This document shows, in pieces, positions 1-8,183 of a DNA stretch of 13,304 bases (position 1 is the first letter of the stretch; every line of letters starts with the position of its first letter). Below the pieces are notes generated by a model, which searched no databases, was not told where the DNA came from, and saw nothing but the letters and a program-made list of their open reading frames with translations. The position numbers and the translations under genes are program-made. The DNA is taken from assembly GCA_910586595.1 (NCBI GenBank), contig CAJUJB010000061.1:1-13304 (forward strand), in the 5' to 3' direction. Source of the stretch: an uncultured Muribaculaceae bacterium. GTDB lineage: Bacteria; Bacteroidota; Bacteroidia; Bacteroidales; Muribaculaceae.

Positions 1-28
1 GGAGTTCAGACGTGTGCTCTTCCGATCT
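1..28. other. Illumina adapter contamination at contig end
   Basis: The first 28 bases, starting GGAGTTCAGA and ending TTCCGATCT, match the 3' portion of the Illumina TruSeq read-2 adapter as I remember it. Genomic sequence with an open coding frame starts directly after it. This is a library artefact left at the contig edge, so the contig end is artificial and the first gene is truncated by assembly rather than by biology. Confidence 0.96.
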
Positions 29-606
29 GCGACCGCATGACTCTCGGTGTGACTTACAATCCGGCCAAGGCCCTTCTCGGCACAGGCCGCAGTGTGAACT
101 ACGATACAGCCAATGAGTCGACACCCGAGTTCTCCGATGAGCACAAGCTCCGCCACGAGTATTCTCTCCCTGAAACATGGGGTGCCGGTGTAAACTATCA
201 GTTTGGCCGTAAGGTAATGGTTGAGTTTGACTACACCTATCAGCCCTGGAGCAAGGCCAAATTCCGCGACTTCAATAACTTCGATTTCGCCGACCGCACG
301 AAATATGCTCTTGGCGCGCAGTATACTCCCGACTTCCGCGGAAACTACTTCAAGCGCATCAACTATCGTCTGGGTGCCTATTGGAGCGACGACTACATGC
401 GTATCCAGGGCAATCAGCTCCGCCAGTATGGTGTTACGGCAGGTTTCGGTTTCCCCGTGCCTACTTTCAAGACCACCATCAATCTGGGTGTCGAGTGGAT
501 GCACCGTCAGGCAAATCCCAATCCGCTTGTCAAGGAAAACTACATCAATATTACCATAGGCGTGAACTTCAACGAGATGTGGTTCCGCCAGAATAAGCTT
601 TATTGA
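29..606 (+). CDS. Outer-membrane beta-barrel protein, C-terminal part (5' truncated)
   Basis: This is the C-terminal ~190 residues of an outer-membrane beta-barrel protein. The frame is open from the first genomic bases (first full codon at 31), so the ATG at 37 is probably internal and the real start lies off the contig. The protein alternates aromatic/hydrophobic and polar residues in strands (for example WGAGVNYQFGRKVMVEFDYTY and TTINLGVEWMHR) and ends in an aromatic residue (NKLY), as expected for a BAM-recognised terminal strand. In Bacteroidales an OmpP1/FadL-like barrel protein commonly precedes lptC, and the strand pattern fits that family, but no substrate can be inferred. lptC begins 17 bases downstream, so the two are probably co-transcribed. 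The class is fairly sure; the exact family is an inference. Confidence 0.8.
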
Positions 607-623
607 TCGGTTGCCTGAGGCCT

Positions 624-1376
624 ATGGCGAAAACAGGCAGACACACAAGGTCGCTTATGCGACTGCTCCCCGCCGTGATTATCGTGGCGGGGATTGCCGT
701 TTGGTTGCTTATGCCTTCGGGAGAGGAGCCCGAGCGGTATGTGCCCAATGCAGGCGACGGAAATGTGACTCCGACCATGTCGACCACAGATGTCAATACA
801 TTGATCAGCGATTCGGGCTACACTAAGTATCATGTAACGGCGCCGTTGTGGCAGATGTTCGAGGATGCCGACGAGCCATACTGGCGTTTCCCCGACGGTA
901 TGGAGCTTGAACAGTTCGATGAGCAGCTCCGGCCCGAGTCGACCGTCATATGTGACTCAGCCGTCTATTTTTCGCGGAAACGCCTCTGGCGTCTTGATGG
1001 TAATGTGGTGATGGTGAATACCCAGGCCGACAGTTTTCTGACTCAGCAATTATTCTGGGATCAGACCTCGCGGAAAATTTACAGCGACTCATTCATCCAT
1101 ATTGTGCGCACCGACCGGATAATTGAAGGCTTCGGCTTTGAGTCAGACCAGAGCATGCTCTATTATACTGTCAATCGCCCCACAGCCATACTGCCCGCAG
1201 AGCGTAAACCTGGAGGCGCGGCTGATGGTACTCCCCGCACGCGGCAAGTCTCTGACTCGACAAGGACAGATACGGTTGCCGCCCCAGCCCCTGAACGCCC
1301 ACGTGCGTCGTCGGCTACCTCTAAATCCGGTAAACGCGGCTCCAATCCCAAATTCAAGCGGCGTACCGATCTTTAA
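624..1376 (+). CDS. lptC: LPS export ABC transporter periplasmic component LptC
   Basis: LptC is a bitopic inner-membrane protein whose periplasmic beta-jellyroll passes LPS from LptBFG to LptA. The 250-residue product has one N-terminal membrane anchor (about residues 13-30, LLPAVIIVAGIAVWLLMP). It is followed by the Bacteroidetes LptC pattern: YHVTAPLWQ, then EPYWRFPDGMEL, LWRLDGNVVMVN, LFWDQTSRKIYSDSF and GFGFESDQ. After that comes a low-complexity basic C-terminal tail (about residues 190-250, rich in R, K, P, S and T), which is longer than the core fold needs. I chose ATG 624. An in-frame TTG at 603 would overlap the upstream stop codon, but the ATG gives a normal short basic N-terminus before the anchor. 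It sits between an OMP gene and a CNNM-family gene, a usual Bacteroidales arrangement. Confidence 0.92.
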   Translation: MAKTGRHTRSLMRLLPAVIIVAGIAVWLLMPSGEEPERYVPNAGDGNVTPTMSTTDVNTLISDSGYTKYHVTAPLWQMFEDADEPYWRFPDGMELEQFDEQLRPESTVICDSAVYFSRKRLWRLDGNVVMVNTQADSFLTQQLFWDQTSRKIYSDSFIHIVRTDRIIEGFGFESDQSMLYYTVNRPTAILPAERKPGGAADGTPRTRQVSDSTRTDTVAAPAPERPRASSATSKSGKRGSNPKFKRRTDL

Positions 1377-1397
1377 TCATAGTCTCTACTCATACCA

Positions 1398-2678
1398 ATG
1401 AACGTCTGGATAATCATCACACTTGTATCGCTTTTCTTCTCGGCCCTTTTCTCGGGCGTGGAGATGGCTTTTGTCACATCCGACCGCGTGCGCGTCGAGC
1501 TGGATGTGAACCGTGGAGGGTTCCTCGCACGCATCATCAACCGTTTTTACTCCAACTCCGAGCTGTTTATCTCCACGATTCTTGTGGGCAATAATGTGAT
1601 GCTCGTAATCTACGGTATGGGTGCGGCCGCCCTTATCGAGCCCATGCTCGCCCAAATTTATCCTAACGAGTTTTTCATACTGGTGGGGCAGACGTTAATC
1701 TCGACCCTGATAATACTGCTTACCGGCGAGTTTCTGCCAAAGACCGTGTTCGGCATCAATCCGAACAGCTCACTGAAGGTCGCAGCGTTCCCGATATATA
1801 TCTTTTATATAATACTTTATCCTATCTCGGCCTTTACCTCCTGGCTCTCGCGAATACTCATGCGCCTCGTCGGAGTGAAGGACCCCGACAAAAAACTTCG
1901 CCTTCTTTCGATAGGTGATTTGAACGACTATATCGAGGAGACTATTGACGATATGGAGGAAAAACAGCAGGAGGTTGACAATGAGGTGAAAATCTTCCGC
2001 AACGCTCTGGATTTTTCTTCGACGCATGTGCGCGACTGCATGATTCCGCGCAATGAGATTGTAGCCGTGAATATCGACACCACCTCGCGCGATGAGCTGG
2101 CCGATATTTTTACCAATACAGGTCGATCGAAGGTCATAGTCTACCGTGATGACATCGACACCATACTCGGCTACATACATGTTAGCGAGCTCTTCGACCC
2201 GTCGGTCGACTGGAAGGAACGAATCAAGCCTGTGCTGTACACGCCCGAAAATCTGCTGGCGAATGTGATGATGCGCCGCTTGCTCACCCAGAAACGGTCG
2301 ATCGCGATTGTAATAGATGAATTCGGCGGCACGGCCGGTATGCTAACGCTTGAAGACCTTATGGAGGAAATCTGCGGTAATATCGAGGATGAGCACGATA
2401 ACTCGCGTCTTATAGCCCGCGAGCTCGAACCGGGCATCTATGAGTTCTCGGGCAGATGTGAGATTGCGGAGATAAACGAGCGTTTCGACCTCGACATTCC
2501 TGAAGACGACAGCTACCAGACCATAGCCGGATTCATACTCCATACCACCGGCACAATCCCCGCTCAGGGCGACAGTGTGATTATCTCACCCTTCCGTCTC
2601 GACATCCTCAAGAAGTCGGCCAACCGTCTTGAATTGATCCGTCTTGCACCGGAGTCGCACGGAGAGGAAGAGGCCTGA
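1398..2678 (+). CDS. CNNM/HlyC-CorC family membrane protein (DUF21, CBS pair, CorC_HlyC)
   Basis: This 426-residue protein belongs to the 'hemolysin family'/CNNM group, inner-membrane proteins linked to Mg2+/Co2+ export. The N-terminal DUF21 region (about 1-160) has four hydrophobic segments near residues 3-24, 57-80, 91-113 and 126-157, with the conserved GEFLPKT turn at 110-116. A tandem CBS domain pair follows (about 214-333), including MIPRNEIVAV and DEFGGTAGMLTLEDLMEEI, which typically binds adenine nucleotides. The C-terminal CorC_HlyC domain (about 343-415) follows, with the acidic run IPEDD at 367-371. Length and order are complete for the family. It starts 21 bases after lptC and is probably in the same transcript. 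The hemolysin label is historical; GldE is a related Bacteroidetes paralogue and cannot be wholly excluded, but no gliding genes are nearby. Confidence 0.9.
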   Translation: MNVWIIITLVSLFFSALFSGVEMAFVTSDRVRVELDVNRGGFLARIINRFYSNSELFISTILVGNNVMLVIYGMGAAALIEPMLAQIYPNEFFILVGQTLISTLIILLTGEFLPKTVFGINPNSSLKVAAFPIYIFYIILYPISAFTSWLSRILMRLVGVKDPDKKLRLLSIGDLNDYIEETIDDMEEKQQEVDNEVKIFRNALDFSSTHVRDCMIPRNEIVAVNIDTTSRDELADIFTNTGRSKVIVYRDDIDTILGYIHVSELFDPSVDWKERIKPVLYTPENLLANVMMRRLLTQKRSIAIVIDEFGGTAGMLTLEDLMEEICGNIEDEHDNSRLIARELEPGIYEFSGRCEIAEINERFDLDIPEDDSYQTIAGFILHTTGTIPAQGDSVIISPFRLDILKKSANRLELIRLAPESHGEEEA

Positions 2679-2724
2679 GACGCTGCCGCCCGCCACTTAT
2701 CATGAAACAACTATACCTTGAAAA

Positions 2725-4902
2725 ATGCGTAACTTTATTATCCTTGTCTTTCTGACTTTAAGCCTGGCTTCGTGCCACCGCAATCCGACACCCCAACCCG
2801 TGGCGGCTCTTCTCGAACGTGTATTGCCTTACGGCGACGATGCCTCCCGCTTTGAATGTGTGCTCGACACCACTTCCGGAGAGGAATTCTTTACCATTGC
2901 CTGCGACGGCTCGAAAATCTATGTTAAGGCCAACTCCATGTCGGCTATGACGGCAGGCATAAACAGGTTCCTCCAATACCATGCCGGGGTAGACATTTCT
3001 TGGAATTCCATGACCGGACGTCTGCCTGCCGAGTTGCCCGTGGTTGCCGAAGAGCGGCATGCGGCCTCGGTGCCACTGCGGTATTATCTAAATTTCTGCA
3101 CACATTCCTACACCATGGCTTTCTGGGATGAGGCCCGCTGGCAGCAGGAGATTGACCTTATGGCTCTGCACGGCATCAATATGCCCTTGGTAACCGAGGG
3201 CTTCGAGTGTGTGTGGCGCTCACTGCTTGCCGACCGCTATGGTTATACAGAGCCCGACAGTTTTCTTACCGGCCCAGCCTATTTCGGGTGGTTCTTTATG
3301 AATAATATGACAGGGTGGGGCGGCCCCCTGCCGGCCTCCTGGTACGAACAACGTCAGGCCCTGGCCAAGCGTATGTTTGCGTCGATGGGCGAGCTGGGAA
3401 TGAAACCGGTCGTTCCGGGATATGTGGGCATGGTGCCTCACGATTTTCTTGAGAAGAGCGACAAGGCCCGCACAGCTGCGTGGAAGCCTGAAGACGTGGC
3501 TCCTACCGGACTATGGTGCGGCTTCACGCGCCCGGCAATCGTGGCCGATACGGCCCGGCTCCGTGAGATGGCTGCCGCATATTACGCTACAGTCGACAGT
3601 CTTTACAGTCAGGTACTCGATACAGATTACTATGCCATCGATCCCTTCCATGAAGGAGGCCGCGTGCCTGACAACGTCGATTGTGCATCGTCGGTGGAAG
3701 CCATGTGGCAGGCGCTCGCCGATTACGATACTGACGCCGTATGGGTGGCCCAGCATTGGCAGGAGAACCCCAAGGAATACCTCACACATAGCTTACCGGA
3801 GGGGCGGCTTGTAATTCTCGACCTCCATGCCGACTCACGTGGCGACACCATATGCGGAGGCTACTCGACCGATGCCGCCGGTACGCCGCACCGCTGGGTA
3901 TATGGCATGCTGAATAATTATGGCGGTAATACCGGTTTGTTTGGCCGCGCGGAGCGTGTGCTCGATTCATTCAGAACAGCTGTGGCTGGAAAAGATGAGT
4001 CGAATCTTGCCGGCATTGGTGCCATACCTGAGGGAATAGAAAATAATCAGATGCTCTTCGATATGCTCTATGCATTGCCCTGGTGCGACACCGTGCCTTC
4101 GCTCGAGACATGGCTCGACGACTATGCCGCCATGCGATACGGGCTGGAGAAAGGCTCTCCGGAGCATAGCACTATGGCCGGGGCGTGGAAGGCTCTGGGC
4201 CGGAGTGTATATGCATGTCCTTCTGCCCGCCAGCAGGGCGTGACGGAGAGTGTCTTTCTCATGCGGCCCGATTCAGTGCCTGGCCCCGTAAGCTCGTGGG
4301 CCCTCTCGAGCTGGTACTGGGATGCCTCCGATGTGCGCGAAGCTGCCGATGCCATGCTGTCGCTTGCCGGGGAACTCGCCAATAATGAGAATTACCGTTA
4401 CGACCTTGTGGATGTAGTGCGCCAATGCGTGGCCGACAAGGGTAAAGAGACTCTCGAGGCATACGAAGCCGCTTCCGGTGCCCGTCGCGATAGTCTGGCC
4501 GACCGCTTCATGCATCTTATGGCTGTGCAGGATACCCTCTCGGCCACGATACCGGCATTCAGGCTTGACACCTGGCTCGCACGGGCACGTGGCCTTGGAA
4601 AGACCTCTGCGGAGAGCGACCTTTATGAGAAGAACGCCCGTATGCTGATCACAACATGGGGTGACCGTTTCCAATGCGAGACCGGGGGCCTGCACGACTA
4701 TGCCAACCGCGAGTGGAGCGGCCTCCTGACGGGCTATTATGCTCCGCGATGGAGGGCCTGGTTTGCAAATCCGGATTCGGCCTATGACTGGTTTACCGAC
4801 TTTGAATGGCCATTTGTGACGGGCAAAGCGCCGGAGGCACTGCCAGCCCGCGATCCTGTCGAGGCGGCCACAAGGGCCATGCGGCAAATCGATAATCTAT
4901 AG
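2725..4902 (+). CDS. GH89 alpha-N-acetylglucosaminidase lipoprotein
   Basis: This is a 725-residue glycoside hydrolase of family 89 (NAGLU-like). The family removes terminal alpha-linked GlcNAc from glycans such as gastric-type mucin caps or heparan sulfate. The N-terminus is a lipoprotein signal with lipobox LASC and lipidated Cys17. The residues after Cys (HRNP) lack the acidic surface-export pattern of Bacteroides lipoproteins, so a periplasmic location is likely. An N-terminal NAGLU_N domain leads into the TIM barrel: YYLNFCTHSYTMAFWDEARW, then IDLMALHGINMPLVTEGFE and YFGWFFMNNMTGWGGPLP. By alignment to human NAGLU motifs from memory, E310 in DPFHEGG is the acid/base and E436 in IPEGIENNQ is the nucleophile. 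The helical C-terminal domain runs from about 450 to the end. The gene appears intact. It follows the CNNM gene by 46 bases and is closed by a strong terminator. Confidence 0.95.
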   Translation: MRNFIILVFLTLSLASCHRNPTPQPVAALLERVLPYGDDASRFECVLDTTSGEEFFTIACDGSKIYVKANSMSAMTAGINRFLQYHAGVDISWNSMTGRLPAELPVVAEERHAASVPLRYYLNFCTHSYTMAFWDEARWQQEIDLMALHGINMPLVTEGFECVWRSLLADRYGYTEPDSFLTGPAYFGWFFMNNMTGWGGPLPASWYEQRQALAKRMFASMGELGMKPVVPGYVGMVPHDFLEKSDKARTAAWKPEDVAPTGLWCGFTRPAIVADTARLREMAAAYYATVDSLYSQVLDTDYYAIDPFHEGGRVPDNVDCASSVEAMWQALADYDTDAVWVAQHWQENPKEYLTHSLPEGRLVILDLHADSRGDTICGGYSTDAAGTPHRWVYGMLNNYGGNTGLFGRAERVLDSFRTAVAGKDESNLAGIGAIPEGIENNQMLFDMLYALPWCDTVPSLETWLDDYAAMRYGLEKGSPEHSTMAGAWKALGRSVYACPSARQQGVTESVFLMRPDSVPGPVSSWALSSWYWDASDVREAADAMLSLAGELANNENYRYDLVDVVRQCVADKGKETLEAYEAASGARRDSLADRFMHLMAVQDTLSATIPAFRLDTWLARARGLGKTSAESDLYEKNARMLITTWGDRFQCETGGLHDYANREWSGLLTGYYAPRWRAWFANPDSAYDWFTDFEWPFVTGKAPEALPARDPVEAATRAMRQIDNL

Positions 4903-4921
4903 ACAGACACTATTTTAAGGG

Positions 4922-4950
4922 CGGGAACGGTAATCGTTCCCGTTTTTTTT
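4922..4950 (+). terminator. Intrinsic terminator after the GH89 gene
   Basis: A perfect 8-bp stem (CGGGAACG at 4922-4929 pairing with CGTTCCCG at 4935-4942) closes a 5-base loop (GTAAT) and is followed by eight T at 4943-4950. It lies 20 bases after the GH89 stop codon and separates this transcript from the exporter operon. The A-run just downstream (4952-4959) is not symmetric enough for me to claim bidirectional termination. Confidence 0.92.
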
Positions 4951-5027
4951 CAAAAAAAATGTGATGATGGTGTAATTATTGTGATTGAGATGCGTCATAT
5001 AAATGCAAACCACATCTACAATCTATA

Positions 5028-5699
5028 ATGATCATCACGTTAAGAAACATCAACAAGACCTATCCGGGCATAGTGCCACTGCATGTGCTCAAGGATATAA
5101 ATCTCGACATAGCCCGCGGAGAACTTGTGTCTATCATGGGCGCGTCGGGATCGGGAAAGTCGACTCTGCTCAACATACTGGGCATACTTGACAACTACGA
5201 CAGCGGCGAGTATGTGCTTGATGGAGTGCCAATACGCGATCTGAGCGAGAACCGCGCCGCCGAGCTACGTAACCGCATGATAGGTTTTGTATTCCAGTCG
5301 TTCAATCTCATAGGCTATAAGAATGCCCTCGAGAATGTGGCCCTCCCTCTTTTTTACCAGGGGGTGAGCCGCAAGAAACGCAATGCGCTTGCCATGGAGC
5401 AGCTCGAACGCATGGGGTTGGCCGACCGCGCACATCATCTCCCCGGAGAGCTGTCGGGCGGGCAGAAACAGCGTGTGGCCATCGCCCGGGCCTTGGTCAC
5501 CAAGCCGTCGATTATTCTTGCCGACGAGCCTACCGGCGCGCTCGACTCGCATACCTCGAAAGAAGTGATGAAGGTATTCCGGCAGCTCAACGCCGAGGGC
5601 ATGACCGTGGTTATCGTGACGCATGACCCGGGCGTCGGTGCGGCCACCAACCGCATCATCCGTATTGTTGACGGTCAAATTGTTGACGGCGATGATTGA
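5028..5699 (+). CDS. MacB/LolD-type ABC transporter ATP-binding protein
   Basis: This is the 223-residue ATPase of a type VII (MacB/LolD/FtsE-like) ABC system, acting at the cytoplasmic face of the inner membrane. All nucleotide-binding motifs are present: Walker A GASGSGKST (38-46), Q-loop Q90, signature LSGGQ (142-146), Walker B ending in D166 and catalytic E167, then PTGALD, and the H-loop H199. It is the first gene of a five-gene run encoding two MacB-type permeases, a membrane fusion protein and a TolC-like channel. It therefore probably drives a mechanotransmission-type exporter acting on periplasmic substrate. Its stop codon overlaps the next gene by 8 bases. LolD (lipoprotein release) is less likely because of the fusion protein and TolC partner. 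Confidence 0.95.
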   Translation: MIITLRNINKTYPGIVPLHVLKDINLDIARGELVSIMGASGSGKSTLLNILGILDNYDSGEYVLDGVPIRDLSENRAAELRNRMIGFVFQSFNLIGYKNALENVALPLFYQGVSRKKRNALAMEQLERMGLADRAHHLPGELSGGQKQRVAIARALVTKPSIILADEPTGALDSHTSKEVMKVFRQLNAEGMTVVIVTHDPGVGAATNRIIRIVDGQIVDGDD

Positions 5700-6909
5700 C
5701 CTTCTGAGAGAAATAGGGCAGACGCTGCGCAACAACCGTCTGCGCACCACCTTGACCGGAGTGGCAGTAGCCTGGGGCATATTCATGCTCATAGTGCTGT
5801 TGGGAGCTGCCCGCGGGGTGGTGAACTCGTTCAACGACAGTATGAACGAGACTTCGACCAACACCATAGTTTTCTGGGGTGGATATACATCGCAGCCCTA
5901 CAGGGGGTATAAAGAGGGTCGGCAGATCACGCTCAAGGGTGGAGATGCCGACGCGCTTATGCGCCGCAACCACGATGTGAGCAAGGTGGCGGCCTTCGCC
6001 TCAGTCGATACAGCCAAGATAGCCAGTGAGCGTGGAGTTGTGTCGGGAGGCTTTCAAGCCGTCTTCGAGGATGCCGTCAGAGAAGACCATCTTGAGATGC
6101 TTGCGGGCCGTTTTATCAACGGTCGTGACATAGCCGAAGGCCGTCGTGTGCTTGTGCTCAGCGACCGCGATGCGTCGCAGCTCTTCGCCGACGCCGGCAG
6201 CGCGGTGGGCAAGACAGTGCGCTGCATGGGATTGGCATGGACTGTGGCTGGAGTATTCACGCATCCCTGGCGCACACAGTCGTACGCTCCGTATACTACC
6301 TACAAGGCCGTGACGGGCAATAACGACAACGCTTACCAGTTGACCGTCACGGTGGAGAATCTTCGCACAGAGGAAGACGGCGAGGCTGCTGAGAGTGCTC
6401 TGCGTGCCACATTGGGCACCGAGCACGGATTCGCAGCCGAGGACAACAGCGCGGTATGGACATGGAACAGGTTCATATCGTATCTCTCCAATATGCAGGC
6501 CATGACATATCTCAATCTCGCCGTGTGGGTGATAGGTATCTTTACTCTGCTGTCGGGCATTGTGGGCGTGAGCAACATTATGTTTGTGTCGGTGCGCGAA
6601 CGTACGCATGAGATAGGCATACGCCGAGCCATCGGTGCCAAGCCCCGCTCGATTCTGGTGCAGATTCTTGCTGAAAGTGTGGCAATCACCGCCATATTCG
6701 GCTATATAGGTGTATTTCTCGGCATGGTGGTGCTTCAGGTCCTCTCCATGTTCCTGGGCGACTCCAACGGCTTCAAGAATCCTACGGTCGACATCTCCAT
6801 AGCGCTGCAGGTGACGGTGGCGCTCATTGTTGCCGGAGCCCTGGCCGGTCTGTTCCCTGCGTTGAAGGCAATCAAAGTCAAACCTGTAGAAGCTCTTCGT
6901 GACGAATGA
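5692..6909 (+). CDS. MacB-type ABC permease, first of two
   Basis: This 405-residue permease has MacB/FtsX topology. One N-terminal membrane helix (about 18-42, with GVAVAWGIFMLIVLLGAARG) is followed by a large periplasmic MacB_PCD domain (about 45-275). Three C-terminal helices follow, containing GIVGVSNIMFVSVRERTHEIGIRRAIGAKP and ending PALKAIKVKPVEALRDE, the FtsX-family signature. The start is ATG 5692, which overlaps the ATPase stop codon. The frame is open further upstream to 5623, but that stretch is only the ATPase gene read in another frame. The ATPase is a separate protein here, unlike E. coli MacB, where it is fused. This permease probably pairs with the next gene product as a heterodimer. 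Its substrate is unknown. Confidence 0.92.
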   Translation: MIDLLREIGQTLRNNRLRTTLTGVAVAWGIFMLIVLLGAARGVVNSFNDSMNETSTNTIVFWGGYTSQPYRGYKEGRQITLKGGDADALMRRNHDVSKVAAFASVDTAKIASERGVVSGGFQAVFEDAVREDHLEMLAGRFINGRDIAEGRRVLVLSDRDASQLFADAGSAVGKTVRCMGLAWTVAGVFTHPWRTQSYAPYTTYKAVTGNNDNAYQLTVTVENLRTEEDGEAAESALRATLGTEHGFAAEDNSAVWTWNRFISYLSNMQAMTYLNLAVWVIGIFTLLSGIVGVSNIMFVSVRERTHEIGIRRAIGAKPRSILVQILAESVAITAIFGYIGVFLGMVVLQVLSMFLGDSNGFKNPTVDISIALQVTVALIVAGALAGLFPALKAIKVKPVEALRDE

Positions 6910-8153
6910 AACCCGCTATTTTCGATATAGAGAACTGGCGCGAGATCGGCGCCACGCTCGCGCGCAACAAGACGCGCACATTTCTGACTGCCTTCGGCAT
7001 TTTCTGGGGTACGGCCATGCTCGCCATGCTCTGGGGCGGTGCGAGGGGTTTCGAAGGCATTATGCGCCGTAATTTCGCCAGCGTAGCCACTAATCTTGGG
7101 GCAATCTCCGCAGGTCAGCGCACAATGTCGTACAAGGGCTTCAACAAAGGCTCCTGGTGGTCGCTGACGGTGCAGGATGTTGAGACGATGCGCCAGGTTG
7201 CGCCAGCGATAGAATACTCGTCGATGGTCAACGGCACCAGTGGAACGGCCGCATACGGAACTTCAACTACTTCGGGCCGCATACTCGGTGTTGAAGGAGA
7301 TTATGCCAAGATTATGATTCCGGTGATAGACGAAGGCCGGTTTATCAATGCCTCCGACGACGCCGGCATGCGTAAGGTGGTTGTTCTTGGCCGTACCCGT
7401 GCGGCGTCACTGTTCAATGGCGAATCGCCGATAGGGAAGTATGTGTCGATCAACGGCATTTATTTCCTCTGTGTCGGGGTAGCCGGGCAGATTGGTTCGG
7501 CCAGCATAGGTGGCCGCATTGATGATTCGTTCCTGATTCCGTCGTCGACCATGCGCAATGCCTTCAACCAGGGCACTACGGTAGGGTTCTTTGCCTTTAC
7601 CGTACCGGCAGGTCACAGCCCGAAGGAGAATGAGCCGGCTATGCGTCGCGTACTCTCCTCGGCCCACTCAATCCATCCCGAAGACTCCAACGCCATGTAT
7701 TTCATGGATATATCGGAGACCTTCGAGATGATCGACAAGGTCTTCCTCGGCATAAGTCTGCTGGCAATCTTTGTAGGACTCGGCTCGCTGATGGCCGGGG
7801 TTATAGGCGTTGGAAATATCATGTGGATCGTGGTCAAGGAACGCACGCATGAGTTTGGCATCCGTCGGGCTATAGGCGCCACCCCTCTCGATATTACCGT
7901 GCAGGTACTCTCCGAGAGTGTGCTGCTAACGCTTGTGGCGGGCACGGCAGGCGTGTGCTTTGCCGCCATCGTGCTCGGTCTGGTAGATAAGGGTACAGCC
8001 GACCCGGTGCTCGGTCTGGCCGGATTTGAGTTGCCGTTCATGACGGCGGTGAGCATCATCGGCGTATTTTTCATACTTGGCTCGGCTGCCGGAACTCTGC
8101 CGGCGGTGAAGGCCATGCGAATCCGCCCTATAGAGGCGATCAGGGATAAATGA
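6906..8153 (+). CDS. MacB-type ABC permease, second of two
   Basis: This 415-residue paralogue of the preceding permease has the same plan. An N-terminal helix (about 22-45, TFLTAFGIFWGTAMLAMLWGGARG) precedes a MacB_PCD periplasmic domain and three C-terminal helices. The signature is GVIGVGNIMWIVVKERTHEFGIRRAIGATP, and the end is PAVKAMRIRPIEAIRDK. Its ATG lies inside an ATGA overlap with the stop codon of the first permease (6906-6909), so translation is coupled, consistent with equimolar subunits of a heterodimer. The two periplasmic domains are clearly diverged in sequence, which suggests different roles or an asymmetric transporter rather than recent duplication. Confidence 0.92.
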   Translation: MKPAIFDIENWREIGATLARNKTRTFLTAFGIFWGTAMLAMLWGGARGFEGIMRRNFASVATNLGAISAGQRTMSYKGFNKGSWWSLTVQDVETMRQVAPAIEYSSMVNGTSGTAAYGTSTTSGRILGVEGDYAKIMIPVIDEGRFINASDDAGMRKVVVLGRTRAASLFNGESPIGKYVSINGIYFLCVGVAGQIGSASIGGRIDDSFLIPSSTMRNAFNQGTTVGFFAFTVPAGHSPKENEPAMRRVLSSAHSIHPEDSNAMYFMDISETFEMIDKVFLGISLLAIFVGLGSLMAGVIGVGNIMWIVVKERTHEFGIRRAIGATPLDITVQVLSESVLLTLVAGTAGVCFAAIVLGLVDKGTADPVLGLAGFELPFMTAVSIIGVFFILGSAAGTLPAVKAMRIRPIEAIRDK

Positions 8154-8183
8154 TAAAAATCAATCTATATAAATGTAAAAACT

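Noticed and set aside
603..623. Alternative TTG start of lptC that overlaps the upstream stop codon
   Set aside because: The ATG at 624 gives a normal short basic N-terminus before the membrane anchor, and TTG starts are uncommon. The seven extra residues add nothing recognisable.
2702..2755. Short open frame starting at ATG 2702 just before the GH89 gene
   Set aside because: It encodes only 17 residues, overlaps the lipoprotein signal in another frame and has no supporting signal. A leader-peptide role cannot be argued from this alone.
4273..4887. A 204-codon open frame on the minus strand inside the GH89 gene
   Set aside because: It is fully antisense to a well-supported enzyme, has no recognisable motif and reads like a complementary-strand artefact of GC-rich coding sequence.
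4979..5005. Possible promoter for the exporter operon (TTG at 4979-4981 and TATAAATG at 4998-5005)
   Set aside because: The -7 part differs from TAnnTTTG at two of six fixed positions and the spacer is short. A promoter is expected here after the terminator, but this match alone is not convincing.
5265..6609. Two ~200-codon minus-strand open frames (5265-5867 and 6001-6609)
   Set aside because: They lie antisense to the ATPase and first permease, are rich in His, Arg and Cys in a non-protein-like way, and have no family features.
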